8,540 nt of DNA from Methanosarcinaceae archaeon (GTDB lineage: Archaea > Halobacteriota > Methanosarcinia > Methanosarcinales > Methanosarcinaceae): NCBI GenBank assembly GCA_030655675.1, contig JAUSPM010000060.1:1-8540 (forward strand). Reading direction: 5' to 3'. Below are positions 1-5,007 of the stretch, one piece after another (the stretch's first letter is position 1; each line of letters begins with the position of its first letter). The notes beneath the pieces were generated by a model. That model ran no database searches. It worked only from the letters and a program-made list of their open reading frames with translations, and had not been told where the DNA came from. The position numbers were made by a program, and so were the translations under genes.

Positions 1-27
1 TCAATCGCCATCTGCACATTCCACAAG

Positions 28-38
28 TTTTAATAAAT
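28..38 (-). promoter_or_regulatory. Candidate TATA box for a leftward gene outside the window
   Basis: The minus strand reads ATTTATTAAAA. This is the same core as the box before the Xaa-Pro peptidase gene (4956-4966), and an identical 11-mer lies at 380-390. An archaeal TATA box usually sits about 25 bp before the transcript start, which would place the start near position 1-10. A minus-strand ATG at 9-11 (reading ATGGCGATTGA) could then begin a nearly leaderless gene. AT-rich DNA gives such matches by chance, so this is weak. Confidence 0.3.
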
Positions 39-85
39 GTTTTGCTAACTATTTAGTTAATTCAAATTGGCATGGATGGAACGTG

Positions 86-99
86 CCGCCTGCAGGCGG
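86..99. repeat. Perfect 14-bp GC-rich palindrome
   Basis: CCGCCTGCAGGCGG is an exact inverted repeat with no spacer. It is a GC-rich island within very AT-rich DNA, flanked by GTG (83-85) and CAC (103-105), which could extend the pairing with a small bulge. On the plus strand five T residues follow shortly afterwards. It could be a protein-binding site for the leftward promoter region or part of a hairpin. No function can be assigned from sequence alone. Confidence 0.6.
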
Positions 100-325
100 T
101 CGCACTGTTTTTGGTTTCAAATCGAATCATTTCATTTGCGATGTCATTTTAAAACAGCTATACAAATACTATATTTTTTATATAAAAAAACTGACCCTCA
201 AAAAAACCAATCGAAAATCATGATGATCGAGTATCCTGATGATGCCCTAGAATTCTATTCCGACTGGTCCATGACTGCATCCACACTTATCTCATACATC
301 CATAAGGCGATTGGAAAAACAAAAA

Positions 326-337
326 CCTAAATTTAGG
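326..337. repeat. Perfect 12-bp palindrome
   Basis: CCTAAATTTAGG is an exact palindrome without a spacer. It lies about 45 bp from the TATA-like box at 380-390, downstream of it for leftward transcription. It may be an operator-like site, but AT-rich DNA produces palindromes of this kind by chance and nothing else supports a role. Confidence 0.35.
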
Positions 338-379
338 CGCTAAAAAGAGGTGCGATCAAATCATCCACTTTACAAACAT

Positions 380-390
380 TTTTAATAAAT
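380..390 (-). promoter_or_regulatory. TATA-like box, second copy
   Basis: The minus strand reads ATTTATTAAAA, identical over 11 bp to the element at 28-38. It has no coding sequence within about 350 bp downstream on the minus strand, so if it works as a promoter it would make a long leader or a non-coding transcript crossing the palindromes at 326-337 and 86-99. Equally it may be chance. Confidence 0.2.
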
Positions 391-465
391 TCATGCAGAC
401 AATATGAGTTCGGAGTGAATACTATGTGTTAAAAACCACTCCTTATTATTCCATCACTTTGATTA

Positions 466-513
466 TTTGATAGTACATATTACGAAGTTTATCTTCAACA
501 AAGCCCTATCAAA
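466..513 (-). terminator. Nested inverted repeat past the trmG10 stop, possible trailer hairpin
   Basis: TTTGATAG (466-473) is the exact reverse complement of CTATCAAA (506-513). Inside the 32-nt spacer, GAAG (484-487) and CTTC (493-496) form a second small stem with a 5-nt loop. The structure starts 31 nt beyond the trmG10 stop on the transcribed strand. It could be a 3'-end or RNA-stability structure for the operon. It lacks the long T run typical of archaeal termination, so a terminator role is only a suggestion. Confidence 0.3.
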
Positions 514-544
514 CGCTTTTTAGCAAAACAAATTGCCCCCCAGA

Positions 545-1627
545 TCATTCCTTAAGCAAAACCAAAATTCTCCGCGTAAGGCTCTTATGAACCTTCTGCA
601 AATAAGTCTCCGCCACCACAAACCCGGCATCGCGGGCAAAACAGTCTACAGGCTGCTCGGATACCACGATAGCGATTTTCCCGCTCTTAAGCACCCGGTA
701 CATCTCAGCAAAGGAATGCGCGTACAGGTGGTCAAGCGACTCTGCTCTTATCGTAGCCGAACGCCCATACGGGGGGTCGGTCACGATCGCATCCACACAT
801 CCATCCACAAGCGGAATTCTGCATGCATCGCCCACAAAAAGCGAATAATCAGGCAAGAACGCTTCAAGGTTCATTTTCGCACCGCCTATGATCTTTTCCT
901 GCACATCAAGCCCCATCACATCTGCTCCGACAAGTCCAGCTTCTACAAGTATCCCGGCAGTTCCGCAGAACGGGTCAAAAAACAGATCACCCTCTCCGGC
1001 TTTTGAAAAGTTCACAAGTGCACGTGCCATTCTCGGCATAAGCACACCCGGATAGAAGAACGGTTTTTTCTGTGGCGACCGTGCCTCATATGCACTGCGG
1101 TCAACCGATGCAACGATCGAGCCGAACACACACCGCTCAGTCAGTATGAGGCGAAACTCAACATCAGGGTTTTTCATATTTGCACTGTACCCTTTCCTGT
1201 AAATGCTGCCTCCAACCCTGCCTTCAAGATTCGCACCATTGATACGAGTATTGTGCTGTATCCGTTTGGCACGGACAACATAGGTCTCGCCTGCAACGAT
1301 ATGTTTCCCGATATCAAACTTTTCAGCCATCTCGATAATTGCATCAATATCAGTGTCGCATATTCCTGCGACCTTTACAATATGATGGGAAAATGCCAAA
1401 CGCTCTGCAACCCATTCCATTTTTTTATCAATGATATCGGTGCTGCAATTAGTGCTATCAATTTCATCAATGCCATCAATACTACCAATGCCATCAATAT
1501 CCACAACAAGACACTGGTCAAAAAACGCATGCTCACTGTACACTGCACCCATAATATCAAGACATGCAAGAACCTCTGCACGCGGCAAGGTTCCGTGCTC
1601 TCCGGATAGTTCAAAAGCGTATAACAT
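545..1627 (-). CDS. tRNA (guanine(10)-N2)-methyltransferase, archaeal Trm-G10 type
   Basis: A 360-residue S-adenosylmethionine-dependent methyltransferase, which in this archaeal family forms N2-methyl- or N2,N2-dimethylguanosine at position 10 of tRNA in the cytoplasm. The start MLYAFELSGEHGTLPRAEV is typical of the family. Residues about 70-165 correspond to the tRNA-binding THUMP region. The Rossmann-fold methyltransferase domain follows, with motif I DPFCGTAGILVEAG (218-231), the acidic GLD of motif II (239-241) and the catalytic TDPPYG (283-288), a D/N-PP-Y signature for methylation of an exocyclic amino group. Residues 44-58 are five tripeptides (IDG, IGS, IDG, IDE, IDS) encoded by a degenerate 9-bp tandem repeat and look like an insertion before the THUMP domain. 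No Shine-Dalgarno sequence precedes the start. It lies 23 bp after the DUF1805 gene and is probably the last gene of the map operon. Family assignment is firm; mono- versus dimethylation cannot be read from sequence. Confidence 0.93.
   Translation of the reverse strand: MLYAFELSGEHGTLPRAEVLACLDIMGAVYSEHAFFDQCLVVDIDGIGSIDGIDEIDSTNCSTDIIDKKMEWVAERLAFSHHIVKVAGICDTDIDAIIEMAEKFDIGKHIVAGETYVVRAKRIQHNTRINGANLEGRVGGSIYRKGYSANMKNPDVEFRLILTERCVFGSIVASVDRSAYEARSPQKKPFFYPGVLMPRMARALVNFSKAGEGDLFFDPFCGTAGILVEAGLVGADVMGLDVQEKIIGGAKMNLEAFLPDYSLFVGDACRIPLVDGCVDAIVTDPPYGRSATIRAESLDHLYAHSFAEMYRVLKSGKIAIVVSEQPVDCFARDAGFVVAETYLQKVHKSLTRRILVLLKE
1454..1498 (-). repeat. Five degenerate 9-bp tandem repeats inside trmG10
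   Basis: On the plus strand the consecutive units are GCTATCAAT, TTCATCAAT, GCCATCAAT, ACTACCAAT and GCCATCAAT. They keep the reading frame and encode residues 44-58 as IDG-IGS-IDG-IDE-IDS. The array resembles a replication-slippage expansion of a short linker. Since 9 bp is three codons, unit gain or loss would change length without a frameshift. Confidence 0.85.
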
Positions 1628-1642
1628 CAGAATAGGTTAATG

Positions 1643-1648
1643 AAAAAA
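1643..1648 (-). terminator. Short T run between the DUF1805 gene and trmG10
   Basis: The minus strand has six consecutive T residues a few bases after the DUF1805 stop codon. Archaeal RNA polymerase terminates at U-rich tracts, so partial termination could lower trmG10 expression relative to upstream genes. The run is short and there is no supporting hairpin, so it may equally be read through. Confidence 0.2.
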
Positions 1649-1650
1649 GA

Positions 1651-1953
1651 CTAGAACATTAGTTCAAGGGCATCTCTGCCATTCATCTTGATATCTATAC
1701 CAAGATCAATTGCTGCCTGTGTTGCACCAACAACCTGTGCTTCCAGCACATCCTCAAAAGTGCTGACACCTCTCACCCGAACTGCAACATCGCCAAGTGT
1801 ATCTGCCATATCAATATCAAGGTAGCCGCACATAACAAATCCCTTATCTGCCTTTATTACAATAAGCGGAGCGTTTTGCATCTCAAACTTCAGGCCGAGT
1901 GCAGTGCCATTCTCAAGTGTAATCTGTTCTACGATCATATCCTCAAATTCCAT
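1651..1953 (-). CDS. DUF1805 family protein (YunC-like)
   Basis: A 100-residue cytoplasmic protein of the DUF1805 family, found in archaea and in Bacillus-type bacteria (YunC); its biochemical role is not known to me. Family features are a central APLIVIKADKGFVMCGYLDI (28-47), GVSTFEDVL (62-70) and a C-terminal NGRDAL (91-96). The length fits the family. The start is ambiguous. The first ATG (1953) has no Shine-Dalgarno sequence. A second in-frame ATG at 1938 (MIVEQITLENG) follows GAGG closely and gives an N-terminus more like typical family members. The gene sits 11 bp behind the secreted-protein gene and 23 bp ahead of trmG10, so it is very likely co-transcribed with map. No catalytic residues can be proposed with confidence, although the MCGY motif with its Cys42 is the most conserved-looking part. 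Confidence 0.88.
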   Translation of the reverse strand: MEFEDMIVEQITLENGTALGLKFEMQNAPLIVIKADKGFVMCGYLDIDMADTLGDVAVRVRGVSTFEDVLEAQVVGATQAAIDLGIDIKMNGRDALELMF

Positions 1954-1964
1954 TTCAATTTAGA

Positions 1965-2735
1965 TTAATGTTTTGGGCGTACATCTAGTTTTTTGAGTAT
2001 TTCATCGATGAAATTATATGACTCTTTGGGTATGGGTGTTTTCTCAACTTCGTACGGCTTTGATGTCACATTATCTATCGATTCCACAGCAGTCGTTTTA
2101 TGAGTCACATTTTCTATATAACTAATAGTGACCTCGCTCTCAAAACCAACTGTACCTATGAGCGTTGTGATACTATCGTGTACAATTGTTGTAGTATTCT
2201 CAATTCCCTTTGTTGATGTAACATAAATTCCTGCAGGAAATGTGGTCGTCATATTTGTTTCAGGTTCGGCAAGGAACCAGATGTTTGTACCAAGTTCTGT
2301 CAGTGATTTGTCAAAAGAATACATGACCGTGTAATAATTGGTGGCCTCGCCACGTTCGTAAACTATCCCAAGCGCATTTTCGGATACGGACGAGTCGATC
2401 TCTTGCAAATGCACATTACTGGACGAATCATTGATCTTGACATCCATATCTTTCATGATAGAATCATAAAATGTTTTCCTTATAACGGAATCCACCTTTA
2501 ACAATTCCCATGCACTGACATAGCCATCATCATTCCCTAAATCTGAATCGATGTAACTCTTATAGAACACAAAATTCTCTTCCGTGTACTGTTCCGTATA
2601 TTCCCATGTCATGCCATGTGTATCCACTGTAATATTATTCTCCCAATTGAAACCTGCAAATGCCGGTGTTACTGTGAACGATAAGGCAATGGTAATCGTA
2701 GCCGCCATTAAACAAATGATTCGCATGGATTTCAT
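1965..2735 (-). CDS. Secreted protein of unknown function with an EF-hand-like loop
   Basis: I do not recognise a named family for this 256-residue protein. Residues 1-27 form a signal peptide: a basic start (MKSMR), a hydrophobic core and an AFA cleavage site before Gly28. There is no second hydrophobic helix, so it should be released or held at the cell surface by other means. Residues 65-77 resemble a calcium-binding EF-hand loop: N68, D70, G71, V73 and E77 occupy positions 3, 5, 6, 8 and 12, but position 1 is Leu66, with Asp65 and Asp63 just before it, as if the loop were one residue longer. There are six N-x-S/T sequons (N34, N102, N161, N180, N209, N222), so it may be N-glycosylated. 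The second half is Thr-rich and probably beta-structured, and the C-terminus is basic. It begins 21 bp after map, with only a weak GGGA as ribosome-binding site. Confidence 0.85.
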   Translation of the reverse strand: MKSMRIICLMAATITIALSFTVTPAFAGFNWENNITVDTHGMTWEYTEQYTEENFVFYKSYIDSDLGNDDGYVSAWELLKVDSVIRKTFYDSIMKDMDVKINDSSSNVHLQEIDSSVSENALGIVYERGEATNYYTVMYSFDKSLTELGTNIWFLAEPETNMTTTFPAGIYVTSTKGIENTTTIVHDSITTLIGTVGFESEVTISYIENVTHKTTAVESIDNVTSKPYEVEKTPIPKESYNFIDEILKKLDVRPKH

Positions 2736-2756
2736 AATTCACGTATTCCCAATTGG

Positions 2757-3647
2757 TTATTTAGTAAGGATCTCACAACCATCATCTGTCACAATGACCG
2801 TATGCTCGGCCTGAGACACAAGTCCGCCTTCAACTTCTTTTAGGACCGGGTACGACGCCACAATACCTGCTCTCTCAAGTTGTATCAATGCAAAATCGAG
2901 TTTTTCAGGTTCCAGCCATCTCTTTGCAAATGGCAGTGTCTTGTACTGCTCCATCTGTTTCAGGAGTTTTCTTGCCGCAGGCAACCGAACCGGTCTGTTC
3001 CCAATAACATGATATATTTCTGCCCATGAACCATCTGATACCTTTCCGGCACCATCTGTTGCAAAGGGTTCGATAGCAATAATATCTCCTTCACTGAGGA
3101 TAACCCCGTGATCGATGTGTCTGTTTGGGATACTTGGCGGATAATGTGCGTAATACTGTGCAAGTCCATGTCCGGTCAGGTTTGATATCGGTTTAAGGCC
3201 ATATCCTGTGATAGTATCCTCAATAATTGCCCCGATTTCCTTTGTATCAATTCCGCTCTTGATAATATCGATCGCTGCGTAAAGTGCATCTTCTGAGGCT
3301 TTCACGATATCGGGATTGCCTGAGAGGTCAATGGTCAGGGCTGCATCGGCAATGTAACCGTCTACATGAACCCCAAGGTCCATTTTTATCATGTCTTTTC
3401 CAAACACGGACTCATCACCGGCAGCTGGAGTTGCATGTGCCGCTTCATCGTTGCGTGAGAGATTGCATGGAAATGCAGGCTGACCGCCAAGTTCAATGCT
3501 CCTCTGCTCAACGAAATTTGCAACATCAAGAATTCTGGCACCGACCTTGATCTTGTCCTTTGCCTCCGTCCTGACCTGCGAAAGTATCTTTCCGGCAGTT
3601 CTGTATTTTTCAATGATCTCCTCGATTTCCTGAACTTTATCTGTCAT
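2757..3647 (-). CDS. map: Methionine aminopeptidase, type II
   Basis: A 296-residue cytoplasmic metalloprotease of family M24A that removes the initiator methionine from new proteins when the second residue is small. The length matches archaeal type II enzymes (the Pyrococcus furiosus enzyme is 295 aa). The five metal ligands are visible: D90 (KMDLG), D101 (YIADAA), H160 (NLTGHG), E193 (AIEPF) and E281 (SQAEHT). H71 in HATP and H168 in YYAHYPPSIPN are the substrate-side histidines. Residues about 200-265, between E193 and E281, contain the helical insert that marks type II. The start is supported by GAGGTAA 5 nt upstream and by a candidate promoter at 3683-3690. It lies 74 bp after the Xaa-Pro peptidase gene, a distant relative of the same fold, and heads a likely four-gene operon. 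Confidence 0.96.
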   Translation of the reverse strand: MTDKVQEIEEIIEKYRTAGKILSQVRTEAKDKIKVGARILDVANFVEQRSIELGGQPAFPCNLSRNDEAAHATPAAGDESVFGKDMIKMDLGVHVDGYIADAALTIDLSGNPDIVKASEDALYAAIDIIKSGIDTKEIGAIIEDTITGYGLKPISNLTGHGLAQYYAHYPPSIPNRHIDHGVILSEGDIIAIEPFATDGAGKVSDGSWAEIYHVIGNRPVRLPAARKLLKQMEQYKTLPFAKRWLEPEKLDFALIQLERAGIVASYPVLKEVEGGLVSQAEHTVIVTDDGCEILTK

Positions 3648-3652
3648 GTGTT

Positions 3653-3657
3653 ACCTC
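3653..3657 (-). promoter_or_regulatory. Ribosome-binding site of map
   Basis: The minus strand reads GAGGT, extending to GAGGTAA, with 5 nt between GAGGT and the ATG at 3645-3647. It is among the clearest Shine-Dalgarno sequences in the window and fixes the map start. Confidence 0.7.
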
Positions 3658-3665
3658 GTAATTAT

Positions 3666-3693
3666 AAGTTGTAAGTTGTAAGTTATAAATTGT
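3666..3693. repeat. Four tandem 7-bp repeats in the map promoter
   Basis: On the plus strand the units are AAGTTGT (3666-3672), AAGTTGT (3673-3679), AAGTTAT (3680-3686) and AAATTGT (3687-3693). Units three and four together create the TATA-like box of map, and units one and two fill the gap between that box and the expected transcript start. Copy-number change would therefore alter promoter spacing. Confidence 0.75.
3683..3690 (-). promoter_or_regulatory. Candidate TATA box of the map operon
   Basis: The minus strand reads ATTTATAA, about 40 bp before the map start codon. A transcript start 24-27 bp downstream would fall near 3661-3663, leaving a leader of about 15 nt that just contains the GAGGT ribosome-binding site. 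The geometry is that of a normal archaeal promoter. It was found by eye only. Confidence 0.5.
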
Positions 3694-3721
3694 AAAATAA
3701 TACTTAATTGTTGTATCAAAC

Positions 3722-4897
3722 CTATACTACAAAGTTCTTTTCGAATTTTGTCAGATTCCTGTATCCATCCTTTGTGACAACGACCAGATCCTCAATACGA
3801 ATTCCTCCCAACTCAGGATCATACAATCCAGGCTCGATCGTAATGACGTTGCCCTCCTCCAGCACAGAATCGTTATCCCCTACATTTGGATGTTCATGTA
3901 TATCAAGACCGACACCATGCCCTGTGGAGTGTATGAACCCAACTTTTGAATCGTTCCGAATGGTATCATATCCCAATTCTTCGAATGAATCGCAGACCGC
4001 ATTGTGTATATCGCTACAAAGAACGCCGGATTTGATTAACTTAAAAGCCGCATCCTGTGCCGCAATAACTGCAACATACATGTTGCCCAGTTCTTTGGAC
4101 GTTTCTCCCTTTAACACTGTACGGCTCATATCTGCAAAGTATCTGCTCTTTTTATTCCGCGGGAAAATATCGATGACAATTGGCTCATTTGCCATTATCA
4201 CACCTTCGCCTTCCCAGTGAGGATTTGCAGATTTTTTACCGCAGGCAACGATCGTGCTGTCTGCCTCACATCCCATGTCAAGAAGCGTATGTTCGATCTC
4301 TGCACGCACAATTTCAGATGTCAGGTTGTAACCATTGTGATACAGGACACCATCTGTTACAATGGCGTTCTTTATCATATCAATTGCAGACTGCATTGCT
4401 TTTTCACATGCATCCTGAACAGATACGATGTATTCGATCTCAGTCTCATCCTTTTTCATCCGCATCTCACGTAATGGGCTTTTGATGGGTATGACTGTAA
4501 ATCCCTCTTCTTTGAGAGATTGTGCCGTAAATAGCGGAAAATGACGCGGAACTGCTATCTTCCTGATGTCTTCCTTTTGCAACAGTTCTGCAAGACAGTC
4601 AACATACCCAAGCGCAGGATCGCCTCTTGCTTTCACTTTTGACTTGTAGTCATATTCATTAGTTGTGCGTATGTCAGATATCCGTGATTCCATCTCTGCG
4701 CGCCTGCGTTCCATTTCTGAGAGCAGGAGAATCTCATCGCCATCTTTGGTTTGCAGGTATGTGAAGGAATCTGATGCAAAGAACTTTGTTGCATAATACA
4801 TATCAGCATCATGCGAATCCCCGATCATCAGGAATGCGTCTGCTTTGTTCTTGATTATCGATGAAGCGATATCGAGGGATGTTTTTGGCTTTGTCAT
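3722..4897 (-). CDS. M24 family Xaa-Pro dipeptidase/aminopeptidase-like protein
   Basis: A 391-residue cytoplasmic metallopeptidase with creatinase-type N-terminal domain (about 1-145) followed by a pita-bread catalytic domain (about 150-385). Members cleave the bond between an N-terminal residue and proline, in dipeptides (prolidase) or longer peptides (aminopeptidase P). All five metal ligands are present: D243 (VIDIFP), D256 (FADMSRT), H327 (STGHGVG), E355 (TIEPG) and E369 (GGIRIED), and H334 in DIHEHP is the usual substrate-side histidine. The start MTKPKTSLDIASSIIK has no Shine-Dalgarno sequence but follows a candidate TATA box by about 60 bp. Its position ahead of map suggests a shared role in N-terminal trimming or peptide turnover. 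Dipeptidase and aminopeptidase cannot be told apart from sequence alone, and some family members act on other substrates, so the symbol is left blank. Confidence 0.9.
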   Translation of the reverse strand: MTKPKTSLDIASSIIKNKADAFLMIGDSHDADMYYATKFFASDSFTYLQTKDGDEILLLSEMERRRAEMESRISDIRTTNEYDYKSKVKARGDPALGYVDCLAELLQKEDIRKIAVPRHFPLFTAQSLKEEGFTVIPIKSPLREMRMKKDETEIEYIVSVQDACEKAMQSAIDMIKNAIVTDGVLYHNGYNLTSEIVRAEIEHTLLDMGCEADSTIVACGKKSANPHWEGEGVIMANEPIVIDIFPRNKKSRYFADMSRTVLKGETSKELGNMYVAVIAAQDAAFKLIKSGVLCSDIHNAVCDSFEELGYDTIRNDSKVGFIHSTGHGVGLDIHEHPNVGDNDSVLEEGNVITIEPGLYDPELGGIRIEDLVVVTKDGYRNLTKFEKNFVV

Positions 4898-4955
4898 TAA
4901 CTTTGATTTGTTGTTAATAGTACAAATCAGTTATCGATGCAGGATGTATTCCTAC

Positions 4956-4966
4956 TTTAATAAATT
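4956..4966 (-). promoter_or_regulatory. Candidate TATA box of the Xaa-Pro peptidase gene
   Basis: The minus strand reads AATTTATTAAA in the 110-bp gap between hsdR and the peptidase gene. A start site about 25 bp downstream would give a leader near 38 nt. The core ATTTATTAAA recurs at 28-38 and 380-390. It suggests that the peptidase gene is transcribed independently of the restriction genes. Confidence 0.5.
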
Positions 4967-5007
4967 ATATTGGCGGGAAACAGTATCTGTAAATTCGAAC
5001 TCGTTAA

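Larger units (their letters stand above)
1..544. other. AT-rich intergenic region, no convincing gene
   Basis: No reading frame here resembles a known protein. The longest (67-330, plus strand) encodes 87 residues of low-complexity, Lys/Ile/Phe/Tyr-rich sequence, has no Shine-Dalgarno sequence, and opens across a GC-rich palindrome, so I do not call it. No tRNA cloverleaf is visible. The region holds two perfect palindromes (86-99 and 326-337), an inverted repeat at 412-442, a nested inverted repeat at 466-513 just past the trmG10 stop, and two identical TATA-like boxes oriented leftward (28-38 and 380-390). The simplest reading is a trailer for the operon on its right plus the promoter region of a leftward gene that begins beyond position 1. 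Confidence 0.7.

Noticed and set aside
105..145. T-arm-like GGTTTCAAATC, considered as a tRNA or tRNA remnant
   Set aside because: No matching T-stem, anticodon arm or acceptor stem could be found around it.
67..330. Plus-strand 87-residue reading frame in the left intergenic region
   Set aside because: No ribosome-binding site, low-complexity AT-driven composition, runs across a palindrome, resembles no family I know.
412..442. Inverted repeat GGAGTG/CACTCC with a 19-nt loop
   Set aside because: Only 6 bp with a long AT-rich loop, no T run and no gene end next to it; not distinguishable from chance.
533..1006. Plus-strand 157-residue reading frame opposite trmG10
   Set aside because: It is antisense to a clearly conserved methyltransferase gene, starts at a non-ATG codon and its protein looks like random Arg/His/Lys-rich sequence.
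3666..3693. Heptamer repeats considered as the start of a CRISPR-like array
   Set aside because: Units are 7 bp, directly adjacent and without spacers, and there are no cas genes in the window.
3708..4220. Plus-strand 170-residue reading frame opposite the Xaa-Pro peptidase
   Set aside because: It is antisense to the metal-ligand-bearing part of a conserved enzyme and shows Ser/Pro-rich shadow-frame composition.
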